A stretch of 20,873 nucleotides of DNA from JAIRTY01 sp050257395 (GCA_050257395.1 JBLMWU010000344.1:1-20873); one strand, 5' to 3'. Positions 1 to 7,627 are shown, counted from the first letter of the stretch. Translations and numbers: made by a program. The notes: generated by a model from the sequence alone, not told the origin.

Positions 1-54
1 CGTCAGGGCGGCGCTCACGTTCACCTGGTCCACGGTGGGCACGCTCCTCCTCAT
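1..54 (-). CDS. possible 5' end of a gene leaving the window
   Basis: Read on the minus strand from an ATG at 54, the frame stays open to the window edge and begins MRRSVPTVDQVNVSAALT. An in-frame GTG at 42 follows an AGGAGG stretch, but the spacing is only about 3 nt. The ATG has no clear ribosome binding site. Only 18 codons are visible, so no family can be named. It would be divergent from the HIT gene. Low confidence: a chance open frame is possible in DNA this rich in GC. Confidence 0.25.
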   Translation of the reverse strand, partial: MRRSVPTVDQVNVSAALT

Positions 55-225
55 GTCATCCCATCATGCAGACGGCACGGCGCGGCGGAACTCAGCGGTC
101 GCGGGAGCGGGCCGCAGCCCAGCCGCAGGCCACCTGGATCGCTGACCGGTGTACCGTCACAGCGTTCCGCAGGCAAGTCGCCCGTGAGGACGGGAACCCG
201 GACGCGCCCGGCATGTGGAGGCATC

Positions 226-675
226 ATGAGCGAAGGCTGCGTGTTCTGTGATCAAAGCTGGATGAGGGCAGCCGAGATCTTCATCGAGACCCCCCGCTGC
301 ATATTCGTCTCCACCAGGGACCCGGGCATCCGGGCCGGGGCCGGACTGGCGGAGGGCGTCCTGCCCGGCTCCGGGGCCATCGTGCCCATCGCCCACCGGA
401 CGTCGGTCTTCGAGCTGACCCCCGCGGAATGGGCCGACACCCAGGACCTGCTGCTCCAGGCAAGGACGGCGCTGCACGACCTGCTGGCCCCGGACGGCTA
501 CCTGATCGGCTGGAATCAGGGCAGTACCTTGCACCCCCACATGCATGTCATTCCGCGGTTCGACGACGAGCCGCTGGCTGACCGCTGGCTGCGCTCGGCG
601 GTCAACGTCCCGGAAAACAGGCGGCCCGATCCGTGGGCGCCCGGGAGTGGCCGTGCGCTTCGGGGTGCCAGGTGA
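226..675 (+). CDS. HIT-family nucleotide hydrolase/transferase-like protein
   Basis: A 149-aa protein with the histidine-triad signature LHPHMHVIP (H103, H105, H107). In this family the triad cleaves or transfers the alpha-phosphate of nucleotide conjugates. An N-terminal CxxC pair (C5, C8) with H57 (PIAHR) matches the zinc site of many bacterial HIT proteins. The C-terminal RFDDEPLADRW...PENRR stretch is typical of actinobacterial members, so the gene looks complete. The ATG at 226 is chosen because GGAGG lies at 217-221 and the CxxC then sits at the usual place; a GTG at 184 would add 14 unconserved residues. It is cytosolic, with a nucleotide conjugate as likely substrate; the exact substrate cannot be read. 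No operon partner is visible: the 430 bp downstream hold no intact gene. Confidence 0.9.
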   Translation: MSEGCVFCDQSWMRAAEIFIETPRCIFVSTRDPGIRAGAGLAEGVLPGSGAIVPIAHRTSVFELTPAEWADTQDLLLQARTALHDLLAPDGYLIGWNQGSTLHPHMHVIPRFDDEPLADRWLRSAVNVPENRRPDPWAPGSGRALRGAR

Positions 676-924
676 GCGAGGGCACCCGGGGGCCTGGCGG
701 GGTGCCGGCGCCGGCGGCGCCCGCCCGGGCGGCCTGGTGCGGCGGCGCCAAGGTGGTGCTGTGCCGCCGGCGCGCCGGCGTGCTGCGGCCCGTCCCCGAA
801 CCCGAGGTCGAGCAACGCTGCCTGGCTGACTACGACACACAGCACTCGGCCTCGAGCGCGAGTCACAGCCTGTCTGCCGTGGCCGGCATTCGCCCGCGCA
901 CCTGCGTGTCACAAGCCGGGAACC
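676..924. other. intergenic, no intact gene
   Basis: This GC-rich stretch follows the HIT gene. Short open frames occur but none has a ribosome binding site or a recognisable motif. A plus-strand frame reading ...VLRPVPEPEVEQRCLADYD looks slightly protein-like and could be decayed coding sequence. It runs into the first interspersed repeat. Confidence 0.4.
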
Positions 925-1010
925 GTGCCGCTAGGACCCCGCCCAGGGAACCACGCAAAGCCTGAACAGCCCCAACCCGCGACCGGCCGCAAGCTGATTG
1001 TCGGGTGGAT
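925..1010 (+). repeat. interspersed repeat, copy A
   Basis: First of four same-orientation copies of an unnamed repeat. It shares GTGCCGNTAGGACCCCGCCC with copy D (19 of 20 bases), and a CCTGAACAG ... CCGCGAC ... TCGNGTGGAT block with copies B and C. It lacks the CTGTGGACAGCGATGA segment seen at the left end of B and D. It lies between the HIT gene and the end of the small minus-strand gene. Confidence 0.6.
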
Positions 1011-1102
1011 CACCCGCCTGTAATCACCCACCACGACTGGGGAGAAAGCAACGGCAGCCCGCCGCCACGTGCGGTCAAGGCAGCGGGCAGCGATTCCCTG
1101 GG

Positions 1103-1360
1103 TCAGCTGGCGAGTGCCCGGTCGATGAGGGCCCGGTAGTCCTCAACCACTCCCGGCAGGAGCCTCAGGTGGACGATCGTGCCGTCTCCGGCGGGGGCCA
1201 GGTCGATGACCTGGCATACCGCGGCGGCGTCCTCGTCGCCTGCGACCACCAGGGCGCCGGGCCTGATCTGGCTGGGGTCGCGGGCCTCGTCCAGGAAGGT
1301 CCAGATGTAGCCGGTGTCGTCTTCGTCGTTCAGGTCAGCGCTTATGTCTACCCGGTACAT
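1103..1360 (-). CDS. small hypothetical protein, 85 aa
   Basis: This acidic protein starts MYRVDISADLNDEDDTGYIWTFLDEA and ends VEDYRALIDRALAS. I do not recognise the family. The ATG at 1360 is well supported by a GAGAGGAGGG ribosome binding site just upstream. The stop codon of the preceding small gene ends at 1362, leaving a single base between them, so the two are almost certainly translated as a pair. The sequence has no membrane segment and no cysteine pair, and contains a hydrophobic core (GALVVAGDEDAAAVCQVIDLAP) plausible for a small beta-rich fold. The upstream partner is equally unknown. Reality as a gene is likely; function is unknown. Confidence 0.7.
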   Translation of the reverse strand: MYRVDISADLNDEDDTGYIWTFLDEARDPSQIRPGALVVAGDEDAAAVCQVIDLAPAGDGTIVHLRLLPGVVEDYRALIDRALAS

Positions 1361-1361
1361 C

Positions 1362-1679
1362 TCAGCCCTCCTCTCGCCAGAAAGCGGTACTCCCAGCGTA
1401 CTGGGGATTGCCCTGAGCAGCACCAAGAGCGGCCAGGAGCTTCGCCAGCTCCCGCTCGTCGGCGCGGAGCAGCCGGACGGTGTAATGCGGGCGCTGGCCA
1501 GTGGGCAGCAGTTCGAATCCATGCTCGCGCAGGCTGTGGACAGCGATGAACGGTGCCGATGCGACCGCGCCCCGGGAACCAGGGAAGGTCTGAACAGAAC
1601 CGCTCCCGCGACAGCCGCGAACTGAGCATCGAGTGGACGACCGGCCGGTAGCCCCAAGCGCGAACGCCTCCCGGGCCAC
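1362..1679 (-). CDS. small hypothetical protein, start uncertain
   Basis: The C-terminal half (REHGFELLPTGQRPHYTVRLLRADERELAKLLAALG...STAFWREEG) has normal codon use and looks like a real small protein of unknown family. It ends one base before the start of the 85-aa gene, so the two form an operon. The N-terminal half (from a GTG at 1679) is translated almost wholly from interspersed repeat copy B. Shared repeat sequence ends at GTCCACAG, just before the protein-like part begins. No ATG, GTG or TTG lies in frame at that boundary. Either the repeat supplied a new start, or it truncated the gene and what remains is a fragment. Confidence 0.5.
   Translation of the reverse strand: MAREAFALGATGRSSTRCSVRGCRGSGSVQTFPGSRGAVASAPFIAVHSLREHGFELLPTGQRPHYTVRLLRADERELAKLLAALGAAQGNPQYAGSTAFWREEG
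1534..1637 (+). repeat. interspersed repeat, copy B (longest copy)
   Basis: Contains both blocks of the repeat: the left block CTGTGGACAGCGATGA...CGCCC, matching copy D at 35 of 39 positions, and the right block CCAGGGAAGGTCTGAACAG...ATCGAGTGGA, matching copy C at 18 of 19 and then 10 of 10 bases at its ends. It overlaps the 5' half of the small minus-strand gene ending at 1362. Confidence 0.65.
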
Positions 1680-1754
1680 CCACCACAGACAGGCGGGCGG
1701 GTATCCGGCCGGCAGCGCCAGCCCAAGGCGGTCCCGGCGGGAACCTGTCCGGGG

Positions 1755-1892
1755 TCAGCGCCGCGGGTTCTCCCCGGTCGCCGTCAGCCGGCGGAGCGCA
1801 GCGCGGAGGAAGACGTCGCGGCGGCCGAGCATGACCTCGCGGGTCAGGTCGGGGCGGCCCTGCGCGGCCATCGAGATCGGGAACCAGCCCAT
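1755..1892 (-). pseudogene. possible gene remnant (C-terminal fragment)
   Basis: A minus-strand frame reading MGWFPISMAAQGRPDLTREVMLGRRDVFLRAALRRLTATGENPRR has good codon use and helical, protein-like composition up to its stop at 1755. The ATG at 1892 has no ribosome binding site. The frame stays open upstream to 2132, but there it runs through low-quality sequence and then repeat copy C. It most likely is the C-terminal end of a gene whose front was lost. Family not recognised. Confidence 0.3.
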
Positions 1893-1980
1893 GTCCGGCG
1901 GGGAGGCGAGCGCCGACTCTAGCGGTGCTCCCGGCTTCCAGCCTGCCGCTGGACAGCCTCCGGGCCGCGTCACCCACCCC

Positions 1981-2081
1981 GCACAGCGGCCGCACACGTC
2001 CCCTACGGCCCACCCAGGGGACCAGGGAAAGTCTGAACAGGCCCGTCCTGGCACCAGTCGCCGATTGATGATCGAGTGGAT
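1981..2081 (+). repeat. interspersed repeat, copy C
   Basis: The right block (CCAGGGAAAGTCTGAACAG, then GATGATCGAGTGGAT) is nearly identical to copy B. The left block from 1981 is more diverged, with ACAGCG and the CTACGG-CCCACCC segment still alignable. It sits about 55 bp beyond the 3' end of the MFS gene and upstream of the possible gene remnant. Confidence 0.6.
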
Positions 2082-2136
2082 TAAAGAGCTATGACTGCCT
2101 GCCCTCACGTGCAATGCAACCAGGCCGGGCAAAAGC

Positions 2137-3411
2137 CTAGCCCGCGCTGCTGGGCAAGTTCTTCCCTGAGCGGATGGCGCGGGTGAGCAGGAGCGTGCCG
2201 GTCAGGGCGTCAGCCGCGACGACCACCCACAGCGCCTGGCGGACGCCGATGGCAGTTCCCAGACCGCCGGCTGCCAGCGCACCGACCGGCACGCTGCCGA
2301 AACCCAGGAAACGCATTCCGGCCGTGACCCGGCCGAGTATCCACGGCGGGCAGTAATCCTGCCGGAAACTGGCCGCGACGATGTTCCCGACCAGGACCCC
2401 GGCCCCGACCACCGCCGAGCCGGCCAGGAAGAACGCTGCCCTGGCCCCGGACCCGGTCAACGGGATAAGCAGCCCGAACGGCCCGCTGACCACCGAGGCC
2501 AGCAGCGCCCGCGCCGTGCCCAGCCGCCGCGCCAGCCCGCGCGCAACCACGGCACCGGCCACCCCGCCGAGCCCGGCCACGGCCATAAGCAGCCCGACCG
2601 CCGCCGGGCCGAGCCCGGCGACCCGGACCAGGAAGACCACCGCCAGCGCCGTGACCCCGCCGTAGGCCAGGTTGCTGGCTGTCGCGTAGATCGTCATCGG
2701 GCGCAGGTAAGGATCACGGGCCACGAACCTGACCCCCTCGGCAACCTCCGCCCGCACAGTCGTGGCACGCCGATCCGACTCACGCGGCGGTGCTGGCGCG
2801 CGGATGGAAAGCAGGCACGCGGCCGACACCAGGAAACTCCCCGCGTTGAACAGCAGCGCCGTGGCCGCACCCACCGCCTGCGCCGCCAGGCCAGCCGCAC
2901 CCCGCCCGCCGATCGCCGCCACCGACGCGCTGCCCTGCAACTTCGCGTTACCCTCGATCAGCTCCGCCGCAGTCACCAGCGACGGCAGGTACGCCTGATA
3001 CGCGGCTGCGAAGAACACGCTGGCCACCCCGGCCAGCAACGCCACAACCACCACCTGCACGGCAGTCAGCACGCCAGCCCACGCCGCCACTGGCAAACTC
3101 GCGTACAGCAGCGCCGACGCCACGTCACAGATGATCATCAGCGGGCGCCGCGGCCACCTGTCCACCCACGCACCAGCCGGAAGGCCGATCACCAGCCACG
3201 GCAGGAACGCAGCCGCCGTCAGCGCCGAGACAGCAAACGTGCTGGCCCGCAGGACCGTCACAGCCAGCAGCGGAACCCCGACCACCGCCATGGCATTACC
3301 GGCGGCGCTGACCGTCTCACCGACCCACAACAGCCGGAAATCCCGCTGCCACAGCAGGCCACCCCACCGGCGAGCCGCACCGACGGCCTCACCCTGCCCG
3401 GCGACCCGCAC
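2137..3411 (-). CDS. MFS efflux transporter (MFS_3/EntS-like)
   Basis: A major facilitator protein of about 424 aa that should export a small molecule across the plasma membrane by proton antiport. The start WQRDFRLLWVGETVSAAGNAMAVVGVPLLAV is the usual first helix of the EntS/macrolide-efflux type. The motif-A loop GLPAGAWVDRWPRRP lies near residues 76-90. Alternating hydrophobic segments continue to the end, consistent with 12 helices. I chose the GTG at 3411 because GGAGGG lies about 12 nt upstream and it brings the protein close to family length. A TTG at 3522 would add 37 non-membrane residues and cannot be excluded. The substrate is unknown. No regulator is adjacent; repeat copy D lies upstream, between this gene and the end of the ATPase gene. 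Confidence 0.88.
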   Translation of the reverse strand: MRVAGQGEAVGAARRWGGLLWQRDFRLLWVGETVSAAGNAMAVVGVPLLAVTVLRASTFAVSALTAAAFLPWLVIGLPAGAWVDRWPRRPLMIICDVASALLYASLPVAAWAGVLTAVQVVVVALLAGVASVFFAAAYQAYLPSLVTAAELIEGNAKLQGSASVAAIGGRGAAGLAAQAVGAATALLFNAGSFLVSAACLLSIRAPAPPRESDRRATTVRAEVAEGVRFVARDPYLRPMTIYATASNLAYGGVTALAVVFLVRVAGLGPAAVGLLMAVAGLGGVAGAVVARGLARRLGTARALLASVVSGPFGLLIPLTGSGARAAFFLAGSAVVGAGVLVGNIVAASFRQDYCPPWILGRVTAGMRFLGFGSVPVGALAAGGLGTAIGVRQALWVVVAADALTGTLLLTRAIRSGKNLPSSAG

Positions 3412-3603
3412 CCGCTGACCCTGCCCTCCACCCAACCGGTGCCGCCAGTCTGCCCCCAGCGCTGCGCAGCAGGCCACCGCGTCTGCGGAGAGCGAAACCC
3501 AGCCAGCCCCGAGCACGGCCAAAGAGGCCTCTTAGCCCGTCCCGCCCGCAGCGCCCAGCGAGCAGCCAGCCTGCTCCATGTCATCCACCACGCTCCAATC
3601 TCA

Positions 3604-3662
3604 CTGTGGACAGCGATGAGCGGTGCCGATAGGACCCCGCCCGCGGGGTCACAACTGAACTG
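3604..3662 (+). repeat. interspersed repeat, copy D (partial)
   Basis: It carries the left block of the repeat (CTGTGGACAGCGATGAGCGG onward, 35 of 39 bases matching copy B) and then only a degraded right block with CTGAAC preserved. It lies between the MFS gene and the end of the P-type ATPase gene, upstream of the MFS start. Confidence 0.6.
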
Positions 3663-3694
3663 GTCATGGTTTTCCACAGGCCCGGCGTGCCGGC

Positions 3695-6364
3695 TCAGCC
3701 GGAGGGATGTTCGTTCCTAATCCTGATCTTGGCCCGGTGGCGGGCGCGCACCTCTTTGGCGGCCGCGTCGACCGCGAGGACCAGCGGGATCACCGCCACT
3801 GCGACCGCCCAGCCGAGCGGCGGCGGGAACGTGCCGCCCAGCAGCCGGGCGAGCGGCGGCACCCCGATGAACACGAACAGCACGGCCACCTCGATCACCA
3901 CCGCGCCGAGCAGCAACGGGTTGCCGCGCCAGTCCAGTCGCCCCACCCAGCGGGACTCGCTGCGGCAGGCGAACGCGGTCGCGAACTGGCCCAGCACCAC
4001 GGTGGTGAACGCGGTGCCCGACGCCGCGGCCAGCAGTTCCGCGGACGGCGCCTGCCCCCACGACCAGCCGCCGGCCAGCAGCACCGCCACGAAGGCCAGC
4101 ATCTCCACGATGGCTTCCGCCGGGCCCAGCACGCCGAACACCCGGCCCAGCAGCCGCCTGCTGATCAGGGCGCCGCCCCGCATCCGGCCCTGCATGGTCC
4201 GCGGATTGGCCGGCTCCGCCCCCAGCGCGAGCGCGGGCAGCAGGTCGGTGCCGATGTCCAGCGCCAGGATCTGCAGCACCGCCAGCGCGAGCGGCAGCTT
4301 CCCGCCGGTGATCGCCCAGGCCACGAACGGGACCAGTTCGGCCACGTTGTCGGTGAGGTGGTAGGTGAGGAACCGGCGGATGTTGCTGAACGTGGCCCGG
4401 CCCAGTTCCACGGCAGCCACGATGGTGGCGAAGTGGTCATCCAGCAGGACCAGGTCGGCGGCTTCCCGGGCCACGTCGGTGCCGGACGCGCCCATCGCCA
4501 CCCCGATGTCGGCCTGCTGCAGCGCGGGGCCGTCATTGACCCCGTCCCCGGTCATCGCCACCACGTGCCCGCGCGCCTGCAGGGCGCGGGCGATGCGGAG
4601 CTTCTCCTCCGGGGTGACCCGGGCGACCACCACGCCGTCGGCGTCCAGCAGCGCGCCCAGTTCCGCCAGGTCCGCCGGGAGATCCGCGCCGGACACCACC
4701 AGCGGATCCGGCCCGGACAGCCCCACCTCGACCGCGATGGCCCGGGCGGTCGCGGGATGGTCGCCGGTGACCATGGCCAGCCGGATGCCAGCCTGGTGGC
4801 AGGCGGTGATCGCGTCCGCCACGTCATCCCGCGGCGGGTCCTCCAGCCCGGTCAGGCCGAGCAGCGTCAGCTCCCGTTCGGCCTCGTCCGCACCGGCACT
4901 GCCGGGGATCCCGGCCGCGTCCCGGCAGGCGACCGCGAGTACCCGCAGCCCCCGGCCGGTCATCTCGGTCATCGCCGCATCCGCGCCGGTCACGTCCAGG
5001 CAGCGGGGGAGCACCGCGTCGGGCGCGCCCTTGACGTGCAGCACGCCGTCGGCGACCACCGAGGAACGGCGCCGCCGCGGGTCGAACGGGTACCGCTGGG
5101 TGGCCTGGCTGCTGCTGAGGGCGCCCAGGTCGACGCCGGCCCGCATCGCCAGCGTGGACAGCGCAGCCTCCATCGGGTCGCCGACCGGGTGCCAGCCGTC
5201 CGGGCGCTGCACCACCCGGCCTGCCGACGAGCGGACAGCCGACACGGCGAGGCGGCGCACCAGGCCGGCCACGGCCGGGCCGGCCTCGACCGAACCGTCC
5301 GGCCCGTAGCCCGCCCCGGTGACCCGGGCGGCGCCCGCCGGGGTCCAGACCGCCACCACCGTCATCTCGTTCCGGGTGAGCGTGCCGGTCTTGTCCGTGC
5401 AGATGAACGTGGTGGAGCCGAGCGTCTCCACCGACTCGAGCTTGCGCACCAGCGCCTGCCGGTGGGCCATCCGCTGGGCCGCGCGGGCCAGGGACAGCGT
5501 CACCGTGGGCAGCAGGCCCTCCGGCACCAGCGCCACCGTCACCCCGACCGCGAACAGGAAACCGTGATCAGGGCTCATGCCGAGGGCCAGCGAGATGCCG
5601 AAGAACACCGCGCCCACCGACACCGCGATCACGGCGACTGCCAGCACCACCCGGCGCAGCTGCAGCGTGAGCGGGCTCGGCCGCCGGTGAGCCTGCCGGG
5701 TGAGGGCGGCGATGCCGGCCAGCCGGGTCCGCCCGCCGGTGGCCGCCACCCTGGCCTCGGCCTCGCCCTCCACTACGAACGTGCCCGCGTAGCCGTGCCC
5801 GCCGCTGGCGGGCCGGACCGGGACGCTCTCACCCGTCAGCATCGACTCGTCCAGCGCCAGGCTGTGCACGTCCAGCAGGTCGAGATCCGCGGAGATCCGG
5901 TCGCCGGCATTGAGCAGCACGATGTCGCCGGCCACCAGGTCGCCGGCGTTCACCACCTGCCGGCGGCCGTCCCGGCGGACGATCACCCGGGCCGGCAGCA
6001 GTTCCTGCAGTTTCCGCCCGGCCCGGTCGGCCCGGTACTCCTGGACGAACGCGAACACCCCGTTGACGATGATCACGATCACGATGGCGATGGCCAGCTG
6101 GGGCATCCCGCCCAGCCAGGCGAGCCCGGCGGCGGCCCACAGCAGCAGCGCGAAGAAGTGCGCCAGCTGACCCGCCAGCAGCAGCACCGGGTTGGGCGGC
6201 CGGGTCGCGGGCAGCACGTTAGGCCCGTCCCGGTGCAGCCGGGCAGCGGCCTCGGCGGCGGTCAGCCCGGGACGAGGGGGCGCGGTCATGGTGGCCACGA
6301 CCTCACGCTGCACCGTCCGCTCCCCGGGCCGACAGGGGCGTTGGGCCCCGGGTGAGCGGCCCAT
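3695..6364 (-). CDS. P2-type cation-transporting ATPase
   Basis: An 889-aa membrane pump that couples ATP hydrolysis to cation transport. In order: N-terminal cation-ATPase domain (GLTAAEAAARLHRDGPNVLP), two helices, actuator domain with TGES (177-180), helix 4 with VPEGLLPTVTL (about 280-290), phosphorylation motif DKTGT with D324, then TGDHPATA and MTGDGVNDGPAL of the P and N domains, and four or more C-terminal helices. PEGLL plus YHLTDNVAELVPF in M5 and LDIGTDLLPALAL in M6 resemble the Na,K/H,K-ATPase-like group more than SERCA or heavy-metal pumps (no CPx motif, no N-terminal metal-binding domain). The ion is therefore probably Na+, K+, H+ or Ca2+, not a transition metal. The ATG at 6364 has an excellent GGAGG with 7-nt spacing; an internal ATG at 6289 would remove 25 residues. 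It is divergent from the hydrolase pair. Confidence 0.93.
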   Translation of the reverse strand: MGRSPGAQRPCRPGERTVQREVVATMTAPPRPGLTAAEAAARLHRDGPNVLPATRPPNPVLLLAGQLAHFFALLLWAAAGLAWLGGMPQLAIAIVIVIIVNGVFAFVQEYRADRAGRKLQELLPARVIVRRDGRRQVVNAGDLVAGDIVLLNAGDRISADLDLLDVHSLALDESMLTGESVPVRPASGGHGYAGTFVVEGEAEARVAATGGRTRLAGIAALTRQAHRRPSPLTLQLRRVVLAVAVIAVSVGAVFFGISLALGMSPDHGFLFAVGVTVALVPEGLLPTVTLSLARAAQRMAHRQALVRKLESVETLGSTTFICTDKTGTLTRNEMTVVAVWTPAGAARVTGAGYGPDGSVEAGPAVAGLVRRLAVSAVRSSAGRVVQRPDGWHPVGDPMEAALSTLAMRAGVDLGALSSSQATQRYPFDPRRRRSSVVADGVLHVKGAPDAVLPRCLDVTGADAAMTEMTGRGLRVLAVACRDAAGIPGSAGADEAERELTLLGLTGLEDPPRDDVADAITACHQAGIRLAMVTGDHPATARAIAVEVGLSGPDPLVVSGADLPADLAELGALLDADGVVVARVTPEEKLRIARALQARGHVVAMTGDGVNDGPALQQADIGVAMGASGTDVAREAADLVLLDDHFATIVAAVELGRATFSNIRRFLTYHLTDNVAELVPFVAWAITGGKLPLALAVLQILALDIGTDLLPALALGAEPANPRTMQGRMRGGALISRRLLGRVFGVLGPAEAIVEMLAFVAVLLAGGWSWGQAPSAELLAAASGTAFTTVVLGQFATAFACRSESRWVGRLDWRGNPLLLGAVVIEVAVLFVFIGVPPLARLLGGTFPPPLGWAVAVAVIPLVLAVDAAAKEVRARHRAKIRIRNEHPSG

Positions 6365-6371
6365 GAGCCCG

Positions 6372-6376
6372 CCTCC
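6372..6376 (-). promoter_or_regulatory. ribosome binding site of the P-type ATPase
   Basis: On the minus strand this is GGAGG, 7 nt from the ATG at 6364. It decides the start: the alternative ATG at 6289 has only a weak site about 12 nt away. Confidence 0.65.
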
Positions 6377-6500
6377 ACCGGACCCGTTGCCTGGACCAGC
6401 CAAAACATGGGTAGACCATGACCAGCAGCCGGCCACTGACGGCTGCCGCTGTTCGTTTGACCGGATGCGGCCCGGACCGGCCGTCGCGCCGGGCGGTTGC

Positions 6501-6506
6501 GGGAGG
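6501..6506 (+). promoter_or_regulatory. ribosome binding site deciding a TTG start
   Basis: GGGAGG lies 7 nt before TTG 6514. The upstream in-frame ATG at 6418 has no such site. The protein beginning at the TTG (MGLRSPSLLWMLAGATVVL) lines up with the start of the downstream paralogue (MGLTSGTFTWLMIAAAAGS). Confidence 0.65.
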
Positions 6507-6513
6507 TGGCTGG

Positions 6514-7593
6514 TTGGGGCTGCGGAGCCCGTCCCTGCTGTGGATGCTGGCAGGGGCGACGGTGGTACTGCTGGCCACCGCGCTGGGGCGCTGGCCCGCG
6601 CTGGCCCGCCGCGGCGCCGGGGTGGTGCTGCTGCGGATCGGGCTGGTGGCCGCCCTGCAGGTGAGCGTGCTCGGGATGATCTTCGTGTGGGTGAACCGGT
6701 CACAGGAGTTCTACGCCTCCTGGTCCGACCTGCTGGGCACCAGCGCTGTCGCGGGCCGGATCGTGCCGGCCGCCGGCACCCCGGCGACCCGGCCCCCCGC
6801 GGATGCCCGGGTCGCCCTGCTCACCGGGACCGCGGCGCGGGCCGGCGGGCCGGGGCGGCTGCCCGCCGGGCAGCTGCTGGCCACCCGGTTCGCCGGGCCG
6901 GTGTCGGGGCTGTCGGCCCGGGGCTACGTGTTCCTGCCGCCCGGCTACTCGCCGGACGGCCCGCGGCTGCCGGTGATCGTCCTGATCTCCGCGCAGCTCC
7001 GCGACGCGGCGGCCAGGTACGGGGCGCGGCAGGTCGCCGCGACAGCGGCCGCGGGCATGTCGGCCGGCCAGCTGCCGAAGATGATCATGGTGATGCTGCC
7101 GCCGGACGTGGCCGGGCCCGCCGATCAGGGCTGCCTGGACGTGCCGGGCGGCGCCCAGGCCGCCACCTTCTTCAGCCAGGACCTGCCGCAGGGCGTGCGG
7201 GCCGGGTTCCGGGCCAGCCTGCTGGCGTCGCGGTGGGCGCTGCTCGGCGGCGCGGGCGGGGGCTACTGCGCGCTCCAGCTCGTCAGCTCCCCGGCCGGCC
7301 CGTTCCAGGTCGCGGCCGTCCCGGCCGGGGCGTATCCGGCGCCGCCCGGCGCGGGCAGGGTGACCCCGTGGCTGCGGCACCAGGACAGCGTGCGGTGGCG
7401 GCTGCGGCACTGGCCGCCGCCGGTGCGGGTGCTGCTCACCGGGCCGGGCGCCGCCGGGGGGATCGGCGCGCTCGCCCGGCCGCCCACCCGCGTCACCGGC
7501 ATCAGCCTCGCGGCTGGGCCGCAGCCGCTCGCGCCGGTGCTGGCGTGGCTCGGCCGGGCGGTGGCGCCACCGGTGACCGGGACGGTCCGGTGA
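6514..7593 (+). CDS. membrane-anchored alpha/beta-hydrolase paralogue, catalytically dead
   Basis: A 359-aa protein (from TTG 6514) with two N-terminal membrane helices, then FYASWSDLLG and an esterase-D/antigen-85-like alpha/beta-hydrolase domain (GYVFLPPGYSPDGPRLPVIVLI...). It is a clear paralogue of the next gene. In that gene the nucleophile elbow reads LGYSTGGYCA; here it reads LGGAGGGYCA, so the serine is alanine (A247, codon 7252-7254). The C-terminal GGH histidine is also gone (region reads GISLAAGPQP), as is the stretch that supplies the acid. The frame is intact and codon use is normal, so it is maintained as a protein, presumably as a non-catalytic partner or regulator of its neighbour. 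It starts 149 bp from the divergent ATPase gene. An ATG at 6418 would add 32 residues without a ribosome binding site. Confidence 0.85.
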   Translation: MGLRSPSLLWMLAGATVVLLATALGRWPALARRGAGVVLLRIGLVAALQVSVLGMIFVWVNRSQEFYASWSDLLGTSAVAGRIVPAAGTPATRPPADARVALLTGTAARAGGPGRLPAGQLLATRFAGPVSGLSARGYVFLPPGYSPDGPRLPVIVLISAQLRDAAARYGARQVAATAAAGMSAGQLPKMIMVMLPPDVAGPADQGCLDVPGGAQAATFFSQDLPQGVRAGFRASLLASRWALLGGAGGGYCALQLVSSPAGPFQVAAVPAGAYPAPPGAGRVTPWLRHQDSVRWRLRHWPPPVRVLLTGPGAAGGIGALARPPTRVTGISLAAGPQPLAPVLAWLGRAVAPPVTGTVR

Positions 7594-7627
7594 AGCACAG
7601 CCGGGTGGTGAACGGGGGAGCGGGCAC

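Noticed and set aside
66..251. A 61-codon plus-strand frame before the HIT gene
   Set aside because: No ribosome binding site, Arg/Ala-biased product and overlap with the HIT gene start.
925..3662. The repeats as a CRISPR array
   Set aside because: Only four diverged copies of about 60-105 bp, spaced 0.4-1.6 kb apart with genes between them. There are no short regular spacers and no cas genes.
3707..6355. A very long plus-strand open frame (over 880 codons) opposite the P-type ATPase gene
   Set aside because: It is the antisense shadow of the ATPase gene caused by third-position GC. The product is Arg/Gly/His-rich without domains, while the minus strand has every P-type ATPase motif.
6418..6513. 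Upstream ATG at 6418 as start of the first hydrolase paralogue
   Set aside because: No ribosome binding site precedes it and the extra 32 residues have no counterpart in the paralogue. TTG 6514 has GGGAGG at 7 nt and aligns with the paralogue start.
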